DNA from: Phoenix dactylifera
Taxonomy: Eukaryota > Streptophyta > Magnoliopsida > Arecales > Arecaceae
Length of the DNA stretch: 64,000 nt
Reading direction: 5' to 3'
NCBI RefSeq assembly: GCF_009389715.1
Contig: NC_052407.1
Location: 1,841,001-1,905,000, forward strand
In this document: positions 1 to 11,200 of the stretch, piece after piece
How the letters are laid out: each line of letters opens with the position of its first letter
How positions within the stretch are numbered: the stretch's first letter is position 1
Notes under the pieces: generated by a model
Seen by the model: only the letters and a program-made list of their open reading frames with translations
The model's database searches: none
What the model was told of the DNA's origin: nothing
Program-made: the position numbers and the translations under genes

Positions 1-565
1 ATAAAATATTTTCCTTGGGAATTCAGCCATCAAAATGTCACAACGGACTCTTTCAGATAGAAACTGTATCTTTTTTAAGGAAAAATATGCGATGAGTGCA
101 AGGATGCCAATATCCAATTGTACAACCCAATATATTCGAGCCAAGTTGGGTTGATTTGTGTCCTTATGATTTCAATTCAAATCAGAACTGCGAAACATCT
201 TCATTGTGGGATCAAATTATTGCCATGACACTCTAAAACTCATTGTTGAATTCTAATAATAAAGGCAGATGATCGATTAATCAAACGACATTGTGATGGT
301 TTGAAGGGTGAAACAACCTGCACAATCCTTCAAACCCGGCACATTTATAAAGTAGTTTTTCTGGCCAAATTGATTAATCTAATTGGATAAAATTATTTTT
401 TCGCTGAGCTCTCTACTATTGATTTGTACTTTACGATGTAAAGCTCCGTCCCAATAATATCAAACAAGCTTGATTTGTCATAGCCATGATCAGCTCTGAA
501 CTCATGTTCGTAGGCAAATCGGAAGAGAGAGAGAAAAAAAAAAAGGTTTGTCAAATCGCCATAAA
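1..565. other. Sequence upstream of the first phosphatase gene; no gene seen
   Basis: AT-rich sequence outside the duplicated unit. The open frames here, mostly on the minus strand, have no recognisable domain and run across the promoter, so I treat them as chance. There is a short purine tract with a poly-A run near 520-545. Confidence 0.5.
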
Positions 566-828
566 GGTCAGCCAAGACGGGATCGGCGGAGTCCAATAAC
601 CTCTCTCTCCCAAAGCGTACCGGAAAAACTCTCTCTTGAGTCTTGCCAAATATGAACGTATATTTATTATTCTTCCTATACTCGTGAGCCACGTGGTCCC
701 ATACCGATAGATTCGATGGTCCGACCGTCCCCACGGACGGTGTCGCCTTCCCGCGCCTTCTCCCATCCCAATATTTCAAAGTCAACAATCGTTTGCAGAG
801 TCCTCAGTCTATACCCATCCCTCTCCAT

Positions 829-872
<44 letters not shown>

Positions 873-1090
873 TTTTGCCGTCTGATTTCCTTCCCTACTC
901 CACGCCATATCGGTCTCACCCTCTCGCCCCGAATTATTCCGGCACCTTGCTTCGTATATTCCCCTTATTCCTCGCTGTCCCCGTCATATTTATTCAACCA
1001 CGGGGGAGAAGCGTGTGTACCGGGTGTGGAGGCGTGAGGACAGGTGAGAACAGGGGAGGAGGAGGGAGAAGAAGCGGAGCGACAGGAGGG
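566..1090 (+). promoter_or_regulatory. Promoter and 5' UTR of phosphatase copy 1
   Basis: The position matching copy 2's TATAAATA reads TATGAACG here (651-658), so the canonical TATA box is lost. A TATATTTA stretch directly after it (659-666) could substitute. The presumed 5' UTR is pyrimidine-rich and contains a CT repeat that is much shorter in copy 2. Assignment as promoter is inferred from position and from the paired comparison. Confidence 0.6.
835..866 (+). repeat. (CT)16 microsatellite in the 5' UTR
   Basis: An uninterrupted CT dinucleotide run lies between the TATA region and the start codon of phosphatase copy 1. The matching place in copy 2 (about 8091-8106) has only a short CT stretch, so the repeat expanded or contracted after duplication. 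Confidence 0.95.
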
Positions 1091-4000
1091 ATGGGATGGC
1101 GGAGGGATTCTCGCCGGCTTGGTGTTGCTCTGGCTTTGTCTCTGGTGGTGGTGGTGGTGGAGCTCGCAGGGCGGTGCCATGGAGGAGTCACCAGCTCCTT
1201 TGTGCGGAAGACGGAGAAGACTGTCGATATGCCGCTTGATAGTGATGTCTTCCGTGTCCCCCCTGGCTACAATGCCCCCCAGCAGGTCTTAAATTTTGTT
1301 CCTTTGATCGTTTTTTTCCTGATATTTTGGCTCTGTCCCAGTTGTTTTTCCTCCGGTCATTCATGTTTTTTTTTTTTTTTAAAATAAATCTGTTATAGTT
1401 CCTCATATTTATTCCTTTGATATTTTGGCTCTCCTATTTTTTAAGTTTTTTCTACTACGCTTAGTTTAATCTGTTCTTAGCTCGATGATCTGAGATTTCG
1501 TTCTTTTAAGTTCCACTTTCGATCTCTGATTACAGGGCTTCTGTGATTTTCTTTTTAAAATTTTTCTAATGCTCACTTCTTAATTTGGTTCTACCAACAT
1601 GGATTTTGGCCCATTAGTTCTTGGCTTGATGTCCTTAATGATCTCTATTTGTTGTTACTGTTACTTTTTTATTTTTTTTATTTTTTTATTAAGTTGGTAT
1701 TGGTAATCTGCCCTCAATTTGGCTCTACATAGGTTTTTGCTTTATCGAGTCCTCTTATTCTTTTTATTTTTATGTAACTCTGTTTTCTTTTCCAGTCCTT
1801 AATTCTTCTTTTCCTACCTAATGAGTTTCTGCATCCTTTTGCTTCATATGTTTGTTATATCCTTCAGGATGTTTGGTTATTAATGTTTTTATTACTCGCC
1901 TTCACTAGAATTGACTGTGTATTTGAACTTTGGTATGTAATTACACTTTGATGCTGAGGTTCTGGTCTCCGATCCATCGTGTTGATGCGCTGGCATTGAC
2001 ACTGGTACTGGCTTGTTTGTTTGGATTCCAAAAATATTAATCTTCTGTTTATTGTTTCAAAGGTTCATATAACTCAAGGCGACCAAGATGGTGCGGCGAT
2101 CATTGTATCATGGGTGACTCAGGATGAACCTGGCTCCAGCGCGGTGCTTTATGGGACTGATAAGAACAAGCTCGAATTCTATGCTGAGGGAAAGTATACA
2201 CGATATAAGTTCTATAACTATACTTCCGGCTACATCCATCACTGCACTATCAGGAATTTGAAGGTGATTTGGCAATCTCAACCTCTCATCTTCTTCTGCG
2301 ATGAATTTTCACTGATGAATCCTCATCTGTGACATTAAACTCGAACACTAAGGGTGATCGATAATATTTTAGGTAATCAAACACAAGTTTACAATTAGAG
2401 GAGTTTTGGAATTCAAAGTAATGCAAGTTCTTGTTGCTTTGCAGCATGACACAAAATACTACTATGCAGTTGGGATTGGCAATAAATTGCGGCAGTTCTA
2501 CTTCATGACCCCTCCTAAAGTTGGTCCTGATGTACCATATACATTTGGTCTTATAGGTATTTCTAGTTGTCCTCTCTCTCTCTCTCTCTCTCAAAGTAAT
2601 TTGACAAAAAAACCTTCTAATCTATAAGTTTATGTTAATTGTGGATACCATGGACATATGTTTTGTACAATATTCAACGTTATCAATGCTAGAGACTGAC
2701 CATGCATTCCTGCATTTCAGAGAGTGAAAACATGGACCGTGTTTCAAGTGACATTTTATTTAGATGCAGTTCTCATGACGTACATTTATAAATGCTACCT
2801 TGTTGACTGTAAATCTAAGAAAGTACTTATTTGGTGTTATTTATTGTGGTATCAAACAATTAATATAAACTTATTGATTAGAAGGTTTCTATTGCTGCCT
2901 ACCGAATCCAATAAGATAACTATATCGGTGTTCCATCAGAAAAAATGCTATTGTCTTCAGAAAATGATGCTTTTGAAATGAATATGATTTTCTAGCGGGG
3001 TTTTCCTGGAAGCTTCCATTTTTTTTCTTGTTGAGCAAATGGTGGTGAACCACACACAATTTACCTGAAGTAAAATGAGTTGAAGGTATTCTATTGACAT
3101 GCAATTGTTTCTCTTCAAGGATTTTTACAGACATTCCTGTCAATCAAGAAAAACCCTTGATTCCATTTCCTTTGTGTAATTCCGATTGAATCTATCATGA
3201 TAGGAATTGTAAAAAAAATTAAAATTAAAGTGATACTGTCATATTTGACATGACAGATGTTGAGGTCTTTAGCAACTTGATGTTTGTAAAGAGAGTTTGA
3301 ATCTCATTACTTTTTTTTAAAAAAGAAATTTTTTAGAATCATTTTCACCCTCCTTGGCTTTCTATTATGTGTGGGAATTTTTTCTTTGCCTTTTTTTTAT
3401 TGAAATTTTTATTGAAAGTAACATTCTAATGTTTGACATTATATTCTGTACTCAGAAAACATTTAGCTTTTGCTCCTTTTTTTCCTTCAGCATGAAAAGG
3501 AGTTATCTTACAGTTTAGCTATATATTCCATGAACATATATGCACAATTGATTTATCTCTATGTGCTCCAAGATCATAAGGCTTGCGGGTGTATGTGCCT
3601 TAAACTGTCGATGAAACTATGCTGCTGCTACTGAATATTTGCATGTTCTCACATGATTTTCATCTTTTCGGTATCATGTGCAGGGGATCTTGGACAAAGT
3701 TTTGACTCAAATAGCACACTTTCTCATTATGAATCAAATCCCAAGGCACAGGCCGTGCTATTTGTTGGAGACCTTTCTTATGCAGATAACTACCCAGATC
3801 ATGACAATGTCAGGTGGGACACATGGGGCAGGTTTATTGAGAGAAATGCTGCGTATCAGCCATGGATTTGGGTTGCAGGAAATCATGAGATTGACTTTGC
3901 TCCTGAACTTGTGAGTAGAAAGTACATTGGTTCAAGTATATTTACTGCACAATATTTTCATTTATGTTATAACGTTAGATATCTTCTAGTGCAATAAAGC

Positions 4001-6957
4001 ATCGACAGATGGTCATGCTAAGTTGATGATATCTACTAACAGCGGTTGGCTGGCATTTGTAGTTTGTGTCACTATCAGGAGTTAAACGACCTAAGAAAAG
4101 CACTGATTGTAAACTTTGAGACAGCTACGTAGTAAATCAGGAAGTGTATCTCAAGCATTAAGCATATTGTAGGGGTCTCTAGTTTTGCATCAATTGCATA
4201 CCGAGAGAGGGATAACAGACTGGCATGGTATATACAAGTGTGACAAAGATCAGAGGACACTGCAATTGTGAGCAGGGCTTGAGTTTCCGTTGAAGGGTCA
4301 AGAAAAAGAAAGGAGAAATTTAGAAGAGTTGGATTAAACTTGTGAAAATTTGACAAAGATAAGAATGACAGAGGTAATTTTCATCCAAAATGGATGGGAT
4401 GAAGCTGGATGGTTAAAGTTATGATGATATCGTGTTTATATTGACGACTAATTTGTTTGGAACAATTGGTTAGGGGTCACTAGATTTTATCAAGCTGTAT
4501 GGTAGATTATACTGTTCATAAGATTTTGAGGCTCATGCTTGTTACTTCCTTTCATGTTCTAGGAAAATAAAATTTTATCTTATGGTTTTTATATGCAAAT
4601 TTAATCTGATTTGATATTTAGAATTAGAAGTGAACAAGTTGGAGCATTTATATATTTGAGGGATTCAAAAGACTTAAATGTTCATATCTTTATTGCAGGG
4701 TGAAAATGTGCCATTTAAGCCATACAGTCACAGGTATCATGTTCCTTATAGGGCTTCTGGTAGCACATCTCCATTCTGGTACTCCATCAAACGGGCCTCA
4801 GCATACATCATTGTCCTGGCATCATATTCAGCTTATGGTAGGTATACATGATGCATTATTCTGATTTTTTAATGCATATTTAGCATTTTTGAAACATGAT
4901 GCACCTTTCTGGTATTCATATATGATGCATCATATTTGGAATATCTTTTTTCTGAAATTTATATAAATTTTCCAGAATAAGTTTGACATGATGAAAGAAT
5001 TTTACTATCTTTGTATGCATTTATTCATCAGCTTTATTATGGTGGAATATAGGCATTTAGAACAACCTCCATCTGTGGAACTTATGCTTCCCTTTCACCA
5101 TTACATCTTCGAAGTACAACATGGCTACACTTTGCATTTATTGTCCATTCAAACTTGCAGAAATTGAATGTGTAGTTTCCTGAAGTCAATAGCATGCCAT
5201 AGACTGCACACAACTTTGGAATTACATTACAATAAGTTACCTTAACTAGTTTTCTTATGTTGGAATTATACAAAGTCACTCCTACACAGCACACTAACAT
5301 TTGCAATGTCAACCACTGGCATGAAAAAAATTAGAAGGGATCCAGATAATAATCCGTATCACATTAACTTATGTCATTCTGATTATTGCACCTGACTTTT
5401 GGTAAACTGGGGTTTGTTGATACCTTATTAATGGTTAAATATGTTCTGATTATTCTTTTTTTACTTCTTCATTTATTCATATTTATTTATTTATCTGTAT
5501 TTATATTTTATTTTATTGTTGGTGTTTGGGGGGGGGGGGGAGGGGGGATCTATGGCCAAGCCATTTCTTCTGCATTTATATTTTATGTTATTAGGGGGAA
5601 GGGGGATCCTTGTTAGTGCTCTGCATTTCATCTCAACAATGATATTAAGTCATAACTGATCAATAAACCAAAGAGTTACAGGTCCATTTCTTCTACAACG
5701 GTTATTTGATGCTTTTTTTTTTTTATATCATTCAGGTAAATACACTCCTCAATACGAATGGCTTGAAGCAGAGCTACCCAAAGTAAACAGAAGTGAGACA
5801 CCATGGTTGATTGTTCTCATGCATGCACCATGGTATAATAGCTACAACTATCACTACATGGAAGGAGAAACCATGAGAGTAATGTATGAGCAATGGTTTG
5901 TAAAATACAAAGTTGATGCTGTATTTGCTGGTCATGTCCATGCCTATGAGCGCAGTGTAAGTGCATATCATTCTGCCTAATCATCTTCTACTCTCTTGCA
6001 CCATTTCATAAGCACAAGTTTCCAGTTCACCACTGCCTTTTGCTAGATATGGGATTATTTATGCATGACCAGGAATTTCTGTTTTTTGCATACTAAATCA
6101 AGCGTTGCTTCCTACACAAAAACACACATCTTAATTTATGACCTTTTAATTTGTCCCAATTATTTATTTGCTTTTCATGGCTGTGCTATTGGAATTAAAA
6201 AGCTATTAGAAAAGAGCCTCTGCCAGGTTGCCTATACTCCATTCGATTTAGGTTTCTGTTAACATCAATGGTGTGCCATGTATGACAAGTTATACTAAGA
6301 GCGATAATTTATGTATTAGCAAGAACTACAACCATATGGTGCTTTAACATTTGAGTTGGTCTGTTGGGAAGTCCTCTTCTATTGAGTCTTCCTGCCTAAG
6401 GTCTTTCTTTGAGTAGTTTCCTACTCCATAGACAGTTCTTGTTGGTCTTGTTTTACCTCCACCATCCTAGGTCATGAACAAATCTGATGATTTGATGGTT
6501 CTGTTTTGCAGTATAGGATATCAAATATCGCATACAATATCGTGAATGGGAAATGCAAACCAGTTCCTGACCAATCAGCTCCTGTATACATCACCATAGG
6601 TGATGGTGGAAATCTCGAAGGGCTCGCGACTAAGTAAGACAAATACAAGATCTATAATTATCATTTCATTCCCTCGCTGTTTTCGTAACATTTTGCTGAT
6701 GCGATCGGACCTAGTGATTCTTCATGGACTGATCGAGTTTTTTTCATCCACAATGCAGCATGTCAGAGCCACAGCCCAGTTATTCAGCTTACAGGGAAGC
6801 CAGTTTCGGTCATGCTATTTTTGACATCAAGAATCGGACCCATGCTTATTATACTTGGCACCGCAACCAGGATGGTAATGCAGTTGCTGCTGATTCCATG
6901 TGGTTTTACAACAGATACTGGCACTCTATTGATGATTCTACTACATCTGCTACATAA
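1091..6957 (+). CDS. Purple acid phosphatase (PAP10/PAP12-like), tandem copy 1
   Basis: Secreted metallophosphatase that releases phosphate from organic esters, with a two-metal Fe-Me centre. Exons: 1091-1285, 2063-2263, 2445-2556, 3684-3910, 4699-4837, 5736-5956, 6512-6633, 6759-6957. All junctions are GT/AG and in phase, giving 471 aa, the usual length for plant high-molecular-weight PAPs. Residues 1-30 form a signal peptide with a run of five Val. The fibronectin-like N-terminal domain ([16 protein letters not shown]) is followed by all five metal motifs: GDLG (D171), GDLSY (D199, Y202), GNHE (N236, H237), VLMH (H321) and GHVH (H358, H360). The start is the first ATG in frame before the signal peptide. 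It looks fully functional. A root or cell-wall role in phosphate scavenging is the family expectation, not shown here. Assignment to the PAP10/12 group rests on remembered family motifs. Confidence 0.95.
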
Positions 6958-6984
6958 GTTGATCCACTAGTTCTGAGTCTTTGG

Positions 6985-6990
6985 AATAAA
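6985..6990 (+). terminator. Poly(A) signal AATAAA, phosphatase copy 1
   Basis: AATAAA lies 27 bp after the stop codon. The matching AATAAA exists in copy 2. The actual cleavage site is not visible. Confidence 0.5.
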
Positions 6991-7330
6991 ACTTTGTCTC
7001 AAATTTTGAGGCAGGCTTGGATACTTCTCCTTTCTTCGTTACTTCTCTACTTCACCTTTGAATCGAAAATCTTGTAACAGAATACTCTGCCCATTTAAAT
7101 AGCTTATTTGTTGCTTTGTCAATAATCATAGTTTGGAGACTATGATGTTGATATGGAGTTGGTTCTGAATCAACAAATCACTGGTCTGAAAGACTAGCTT
7201 CATTTCAATGAAGGAATTCTAGAACTTGTGTGATTGCGAAGGTCCAGTTAGCTCAGTTATGATAACTTGCAATAGTGCTTAACATAAATTGGATCAAGTT
7301 AATTAATTTGCTCAAGTGATTCATAAATTT

Positions 7331-7821
7331 ATTAATATATTGATTAATAGTATTTATAAATAATAATATATTTAATATATCAATATATTCATTAATAAAT
7401 AATTAAAAAATATTTATTAATTATCAATAAGTCTAGCATAGGATTTATTAACAATTAATATATTTGTTTATATACCAAAATTTGTTAAAATTTATTTATA
7501 ATAAGAAATATGTTTTCTATTATATGTATAATTAATTTAATAATCTTTATTAACAAGCAAATATATTTCAATATTTGAAATAGCTAATATTGACAATGTT
7601 ATATAAGTGGACCACAAATGGTTAACAAATGGATCGAGAAAAAATATTGTTACTCGAATTGTTTATTCAAGAATATTCTTAAAAACATGGTAATATTTCC
7701 ATATAAGATTACCTTTAACTAAATACAATAATTTTTTCAATATTATTTTTATAGTAAATTTTCCTTAACCAAATGTAGTAATTTTTTCCCCCATTTATCA
7801 GATTATCGTGTAATAAGACCT
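7331..7821. other. AT-rich spacer between the tandem phosphatase copies
   Basis: Nearly pure A/T sequence with many short AATATATT/TTAATA repeats and no coding potential. It has no counterpart after copy 2, so it marks the boundary of the duplicated unit. It could be the pre-duplication flank or a later insertion. Confidence 0.7.
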
Positions 7822-7904
7822 AAGGTAAGCCAAAATACGACCGGCGGAGTTCAATATCCTCTCTCCCAAGATGTACCAAAACGAACCTCACCTCACTTCC
7901 CAAA

Positions 7905-7912
7905 TATAAATA
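7905..7912 (+). promoter_or_regulatory. TATA box of phosphatase copy 2
   Basis: Canonical TATAAATA about 367 bp before the start codon, inside a block that aligns with copy 1, where the same site reads TATGAACG. Confidence 0.6.
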
Positions 7913-8271
7913 GATATTTTATTATTCGTTCCTGTACTCAAGTGAGCTGCATGAGTCCCACACGATGGACTCGACGGTGTCACCGTCCCGGCGTTCCCTG
8001 TCTCCTTCCCGCTCCTTCTCCCATCCGAATATTTCAAAGTCAACGAACGTTTCCAGACCCCTCAGTCTATATCCATCCCTATCTATTCCCACCTCCCTCT
8101 CTCTCCTGTTTTGCCGTGTAATTTCCTTCCCTATTCCACTCCATATCGGTCTCACATTCTCTCTCCGTATTATTCCGGCACGTATCTTCGGGTGTGTACC
8201 GAGTGAGGAAGTCTGAGGACAGGTGAGAAACAGGGGAAGAGGAGGGTAGAAGAAGCGGAGTGACAGGACGG

Positions 8272-11200
8272 ATGGGGTGGCGGAGGGCTTCTCGCCGGCT
8301 TGGTGTCGCTCTGGCTTTGTCTCTGGTGGTGGTGGAGCTCGCAGGGCGGTGCCATGGAGGAGTCACCAGCTCCTTTGTGAGGAAGACGGAGAAGACTGTC
8401 GATATGCCACTCGATAGTGATGTCTTCCGTGTTCCCCCTGGCTACAATGCCCCTCAGCAGGTCTTCAGTTGGCTCCGGTCCGCTTAAAACTTGTTCCTTT
8501 GATCACTTTTCGGTCTGTGGTTGTTTGATTTCTGTGTTTATCTTTTTTCTGATATTTTGACTCTATCCATGTGGTTTTTCCGTTATCCATTTTTTTTGGT
8601 CTGTCATAGTTCCTGATATTTGTTCCTTTGGTATTTTGGCTCCCATTATTTTTTATTAGTTCAATCTGTTCTTAGCATCTGAAATTTCGTTCTTTTGGTT
8701 CCCCTTTGGATCTTTGATTATAGGGTTTCTGTTATTTTCCTTTTAAAATTTTTCTAATGCTCCCTTCTTAATTTGGTTCTACCAAAATAGATTTTGCTCC
8801 ATTAGTTCGTGGCTTGATGTCCTTAATCATCTCTATTTGTTGTTACTGTTTTTTTTTTAAAGTTGATTTATTGGTAATCTATACTCAATTTGACTCTACG
8901 TTAGGTTTTTGCTTCCTCTTATTCTTTTTTATTTTTATATAACTCTGTTCTCTTTTTCCTTTTTCCGTTCAGTCCTTAATTCTTCTTTTCCTACCTAATG
9001 AGTTTCTTTCTCCTTTTGCATTATACGTTTGTTATATCCTTTCATGATGTTTGGTTGTTCATGTTTTTATTACTTGCCTTCACTAGATTGACTGCGTATT
9101 TGAACTTTGGTATGTAATTACGCTTTGATGCTGAGGTTTTGGTTTCCGATTCATCGTGTTGATGCGCTGGCATTGACACTGGTACGGGCTTGTTTGCTTG
9201 GATTCCAAAAATATTAATCTTCTGTTTATTGTTTCAAAGGTTCATATAACTCAAGGCGACCATGATGGTGCGGCGATCATTGTATCATGGGTGACTCAGG
9301 ATGAACCTGGCTCCAGTGCAGTGCTTTATGGGACTGATAAGAACAAGCTCGAATTCTATGCTGAGGGCAAGTATACACATTATAAGTTCTATAACTATAC
9401 TTCTGGCTACATCCATCATTGCACTATCAGGAATTTGAAGGTGATTTGGCAATCTCTAACCTCTTGTCTTCTTCTGCTATGAATTTTCACAGCTGAATCC
9501 TCATCCATGACATTAAACTCGAACACTAAGCATGCTCGATAATACTTTTGGTAATCAAACAAAAGTTTACAATTAGAGGAGTTTGGAATTCAAAGTAATG
9601 CAAGTTCTTGTTGCTTTTCAGCATGACACAAAATACTACTATGCTGTTGGGATTGGGCATACAATGCGACAGTTCTGGTTCATGGTCCCTCCCAAAGTTG
9701 GTCCTGATGTACCATATACATTTGGTCTTATAGGTATTTCTAGCTGTCCTCACACACTCTCTCTCTCTCAAAATAATTAGACAATCTTCTTATGACGCCA
9801 ATATAGTTATCTTATTGGATTCTGTAGGCAGCAAAAGAAACCTTCTAATCTATAAGTTTACTTCAATCGTGGATACCACAGAAATATGTTTTGCATAAAA
9901 TTAAACGTTTTTAATGCTATAGATGACCATGCATGCCTGCATTTCAGAGAGTGAAAACATGGACCATGTTTCAAGTGACTTTTTATATGGATGCAGTTCT
10001 CATGACGTACGTTTATAAATGCTACCTTGTTGACTATAAATCTGAGAAAGTGCTTATATGGTGTTACTTATTGTGGTATACACAATTAATTTAAAATTAT
10101 TGATTATAAGGTTTCTTTTGCGGCCTACTGAATCCTATAAGATAACTGTATTGGTGTTCCATTAGAAAACAGATACTATCATCTTCAGAAAATGATGTTT
10201 TTGAAGTGAATATGATTTTCTTATTTTTCCTTGAAGCTTCCATTTTTTTTTTTCTTTTTGAGCAAATGGTGGTGAACCAGGCACAAATTAGCTGAAGTAA
10301 AATGAGTTGAAGGTATTCTATTGACATGAGATTGTTTCTCTTGAACGATTTCTACAGACATTCCTGTCAATCAAGAAAGACCATTGATTCCGTTTCCTTT
10401 ATATAACTAAGATTGAATCTATCATGATAGGAATTATAAGAAAAGGTTAAGTTAAAGCGACACTGTCAGATTTGACATGACATATGTTGAGGTCTTTGGC
10501 AACATGATCTTTGTAAGTAGAGTTTGAATCTCATTATTTTTTTTTAAGAAAACTTTTTTCAGAATCCTTTTCTCCCTCTTTGGCTTTCTATTATGTATGG
10601 GAATATTTTCTTTGAATTTTTATTGAAATTAGCGTTCTAATGTTTGACAATATATACCCTACTCAGAAAACATTTAGCTTTTGCTCCCTCTTTTCCTTCA
10701 GCATGAAAATGAGTTATCTTACAGTTCAGCTATATATTCCGTGAACATATATGCACAATTGTTTTATCTATATGTGTTCCAAGATCATAAGGCTTGTGGG
10801 TGTATGCTATTTCTACTGAATATTTGCATGTTATCACATGATTTTCATCTTTTCATACCATGTACAGGGGATCTTGGACAGAGTTTTGACTCAAATAGCA
10901 CACTTTCTCATTATGAATCAAATCCGAAGGCAGAGGCAGTTCTATTTGTTGGAGACCTTTCTTATGCGGATAACTACACGAATCATGACAATGTCAGGTG
11001 GGACACATGGGGCAGGTTTATTGAGAGAAGCGCTGCGTATCAGCCATGGATTTGGGTTGCAGGAAATCATGAGATTGACTTTGCTCCTGAAATTGTGAGT
11101 AGAAAGCGTATTGCATCTATATATGTTTTTGATCATTGGTTAGCTTTAAGTACTATTTATTGCACAATATTTTCACTTATGTTATAAAGTTAATTTATTA

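Larger units (their letters stand above)
566..7330 (+). repeat. Tandem duplication unit, copy 1 (whole phosphatase gene)
   Basis: This 6.8-kb block matches 7822-14560 along its length: promoter, all eight exons, all introns and the 3' flank. The left edge is set where the two copies become alignable (GGCGGAGT...CAATA motif near 583 and 7843). The right edge is where copy 1 turns into pure AT-rich sequence while copy 2 continues differently. Intron lengths and splice sites are kept, so this is a DNA-level tandem duplication and not retroposition. Confidence 0.93.

Noticed and set aside
2724-3143. Separate small genes in the phosphatase introns
   Set aside because: The same intron segments in the other tandem copy do not preserve these frames.
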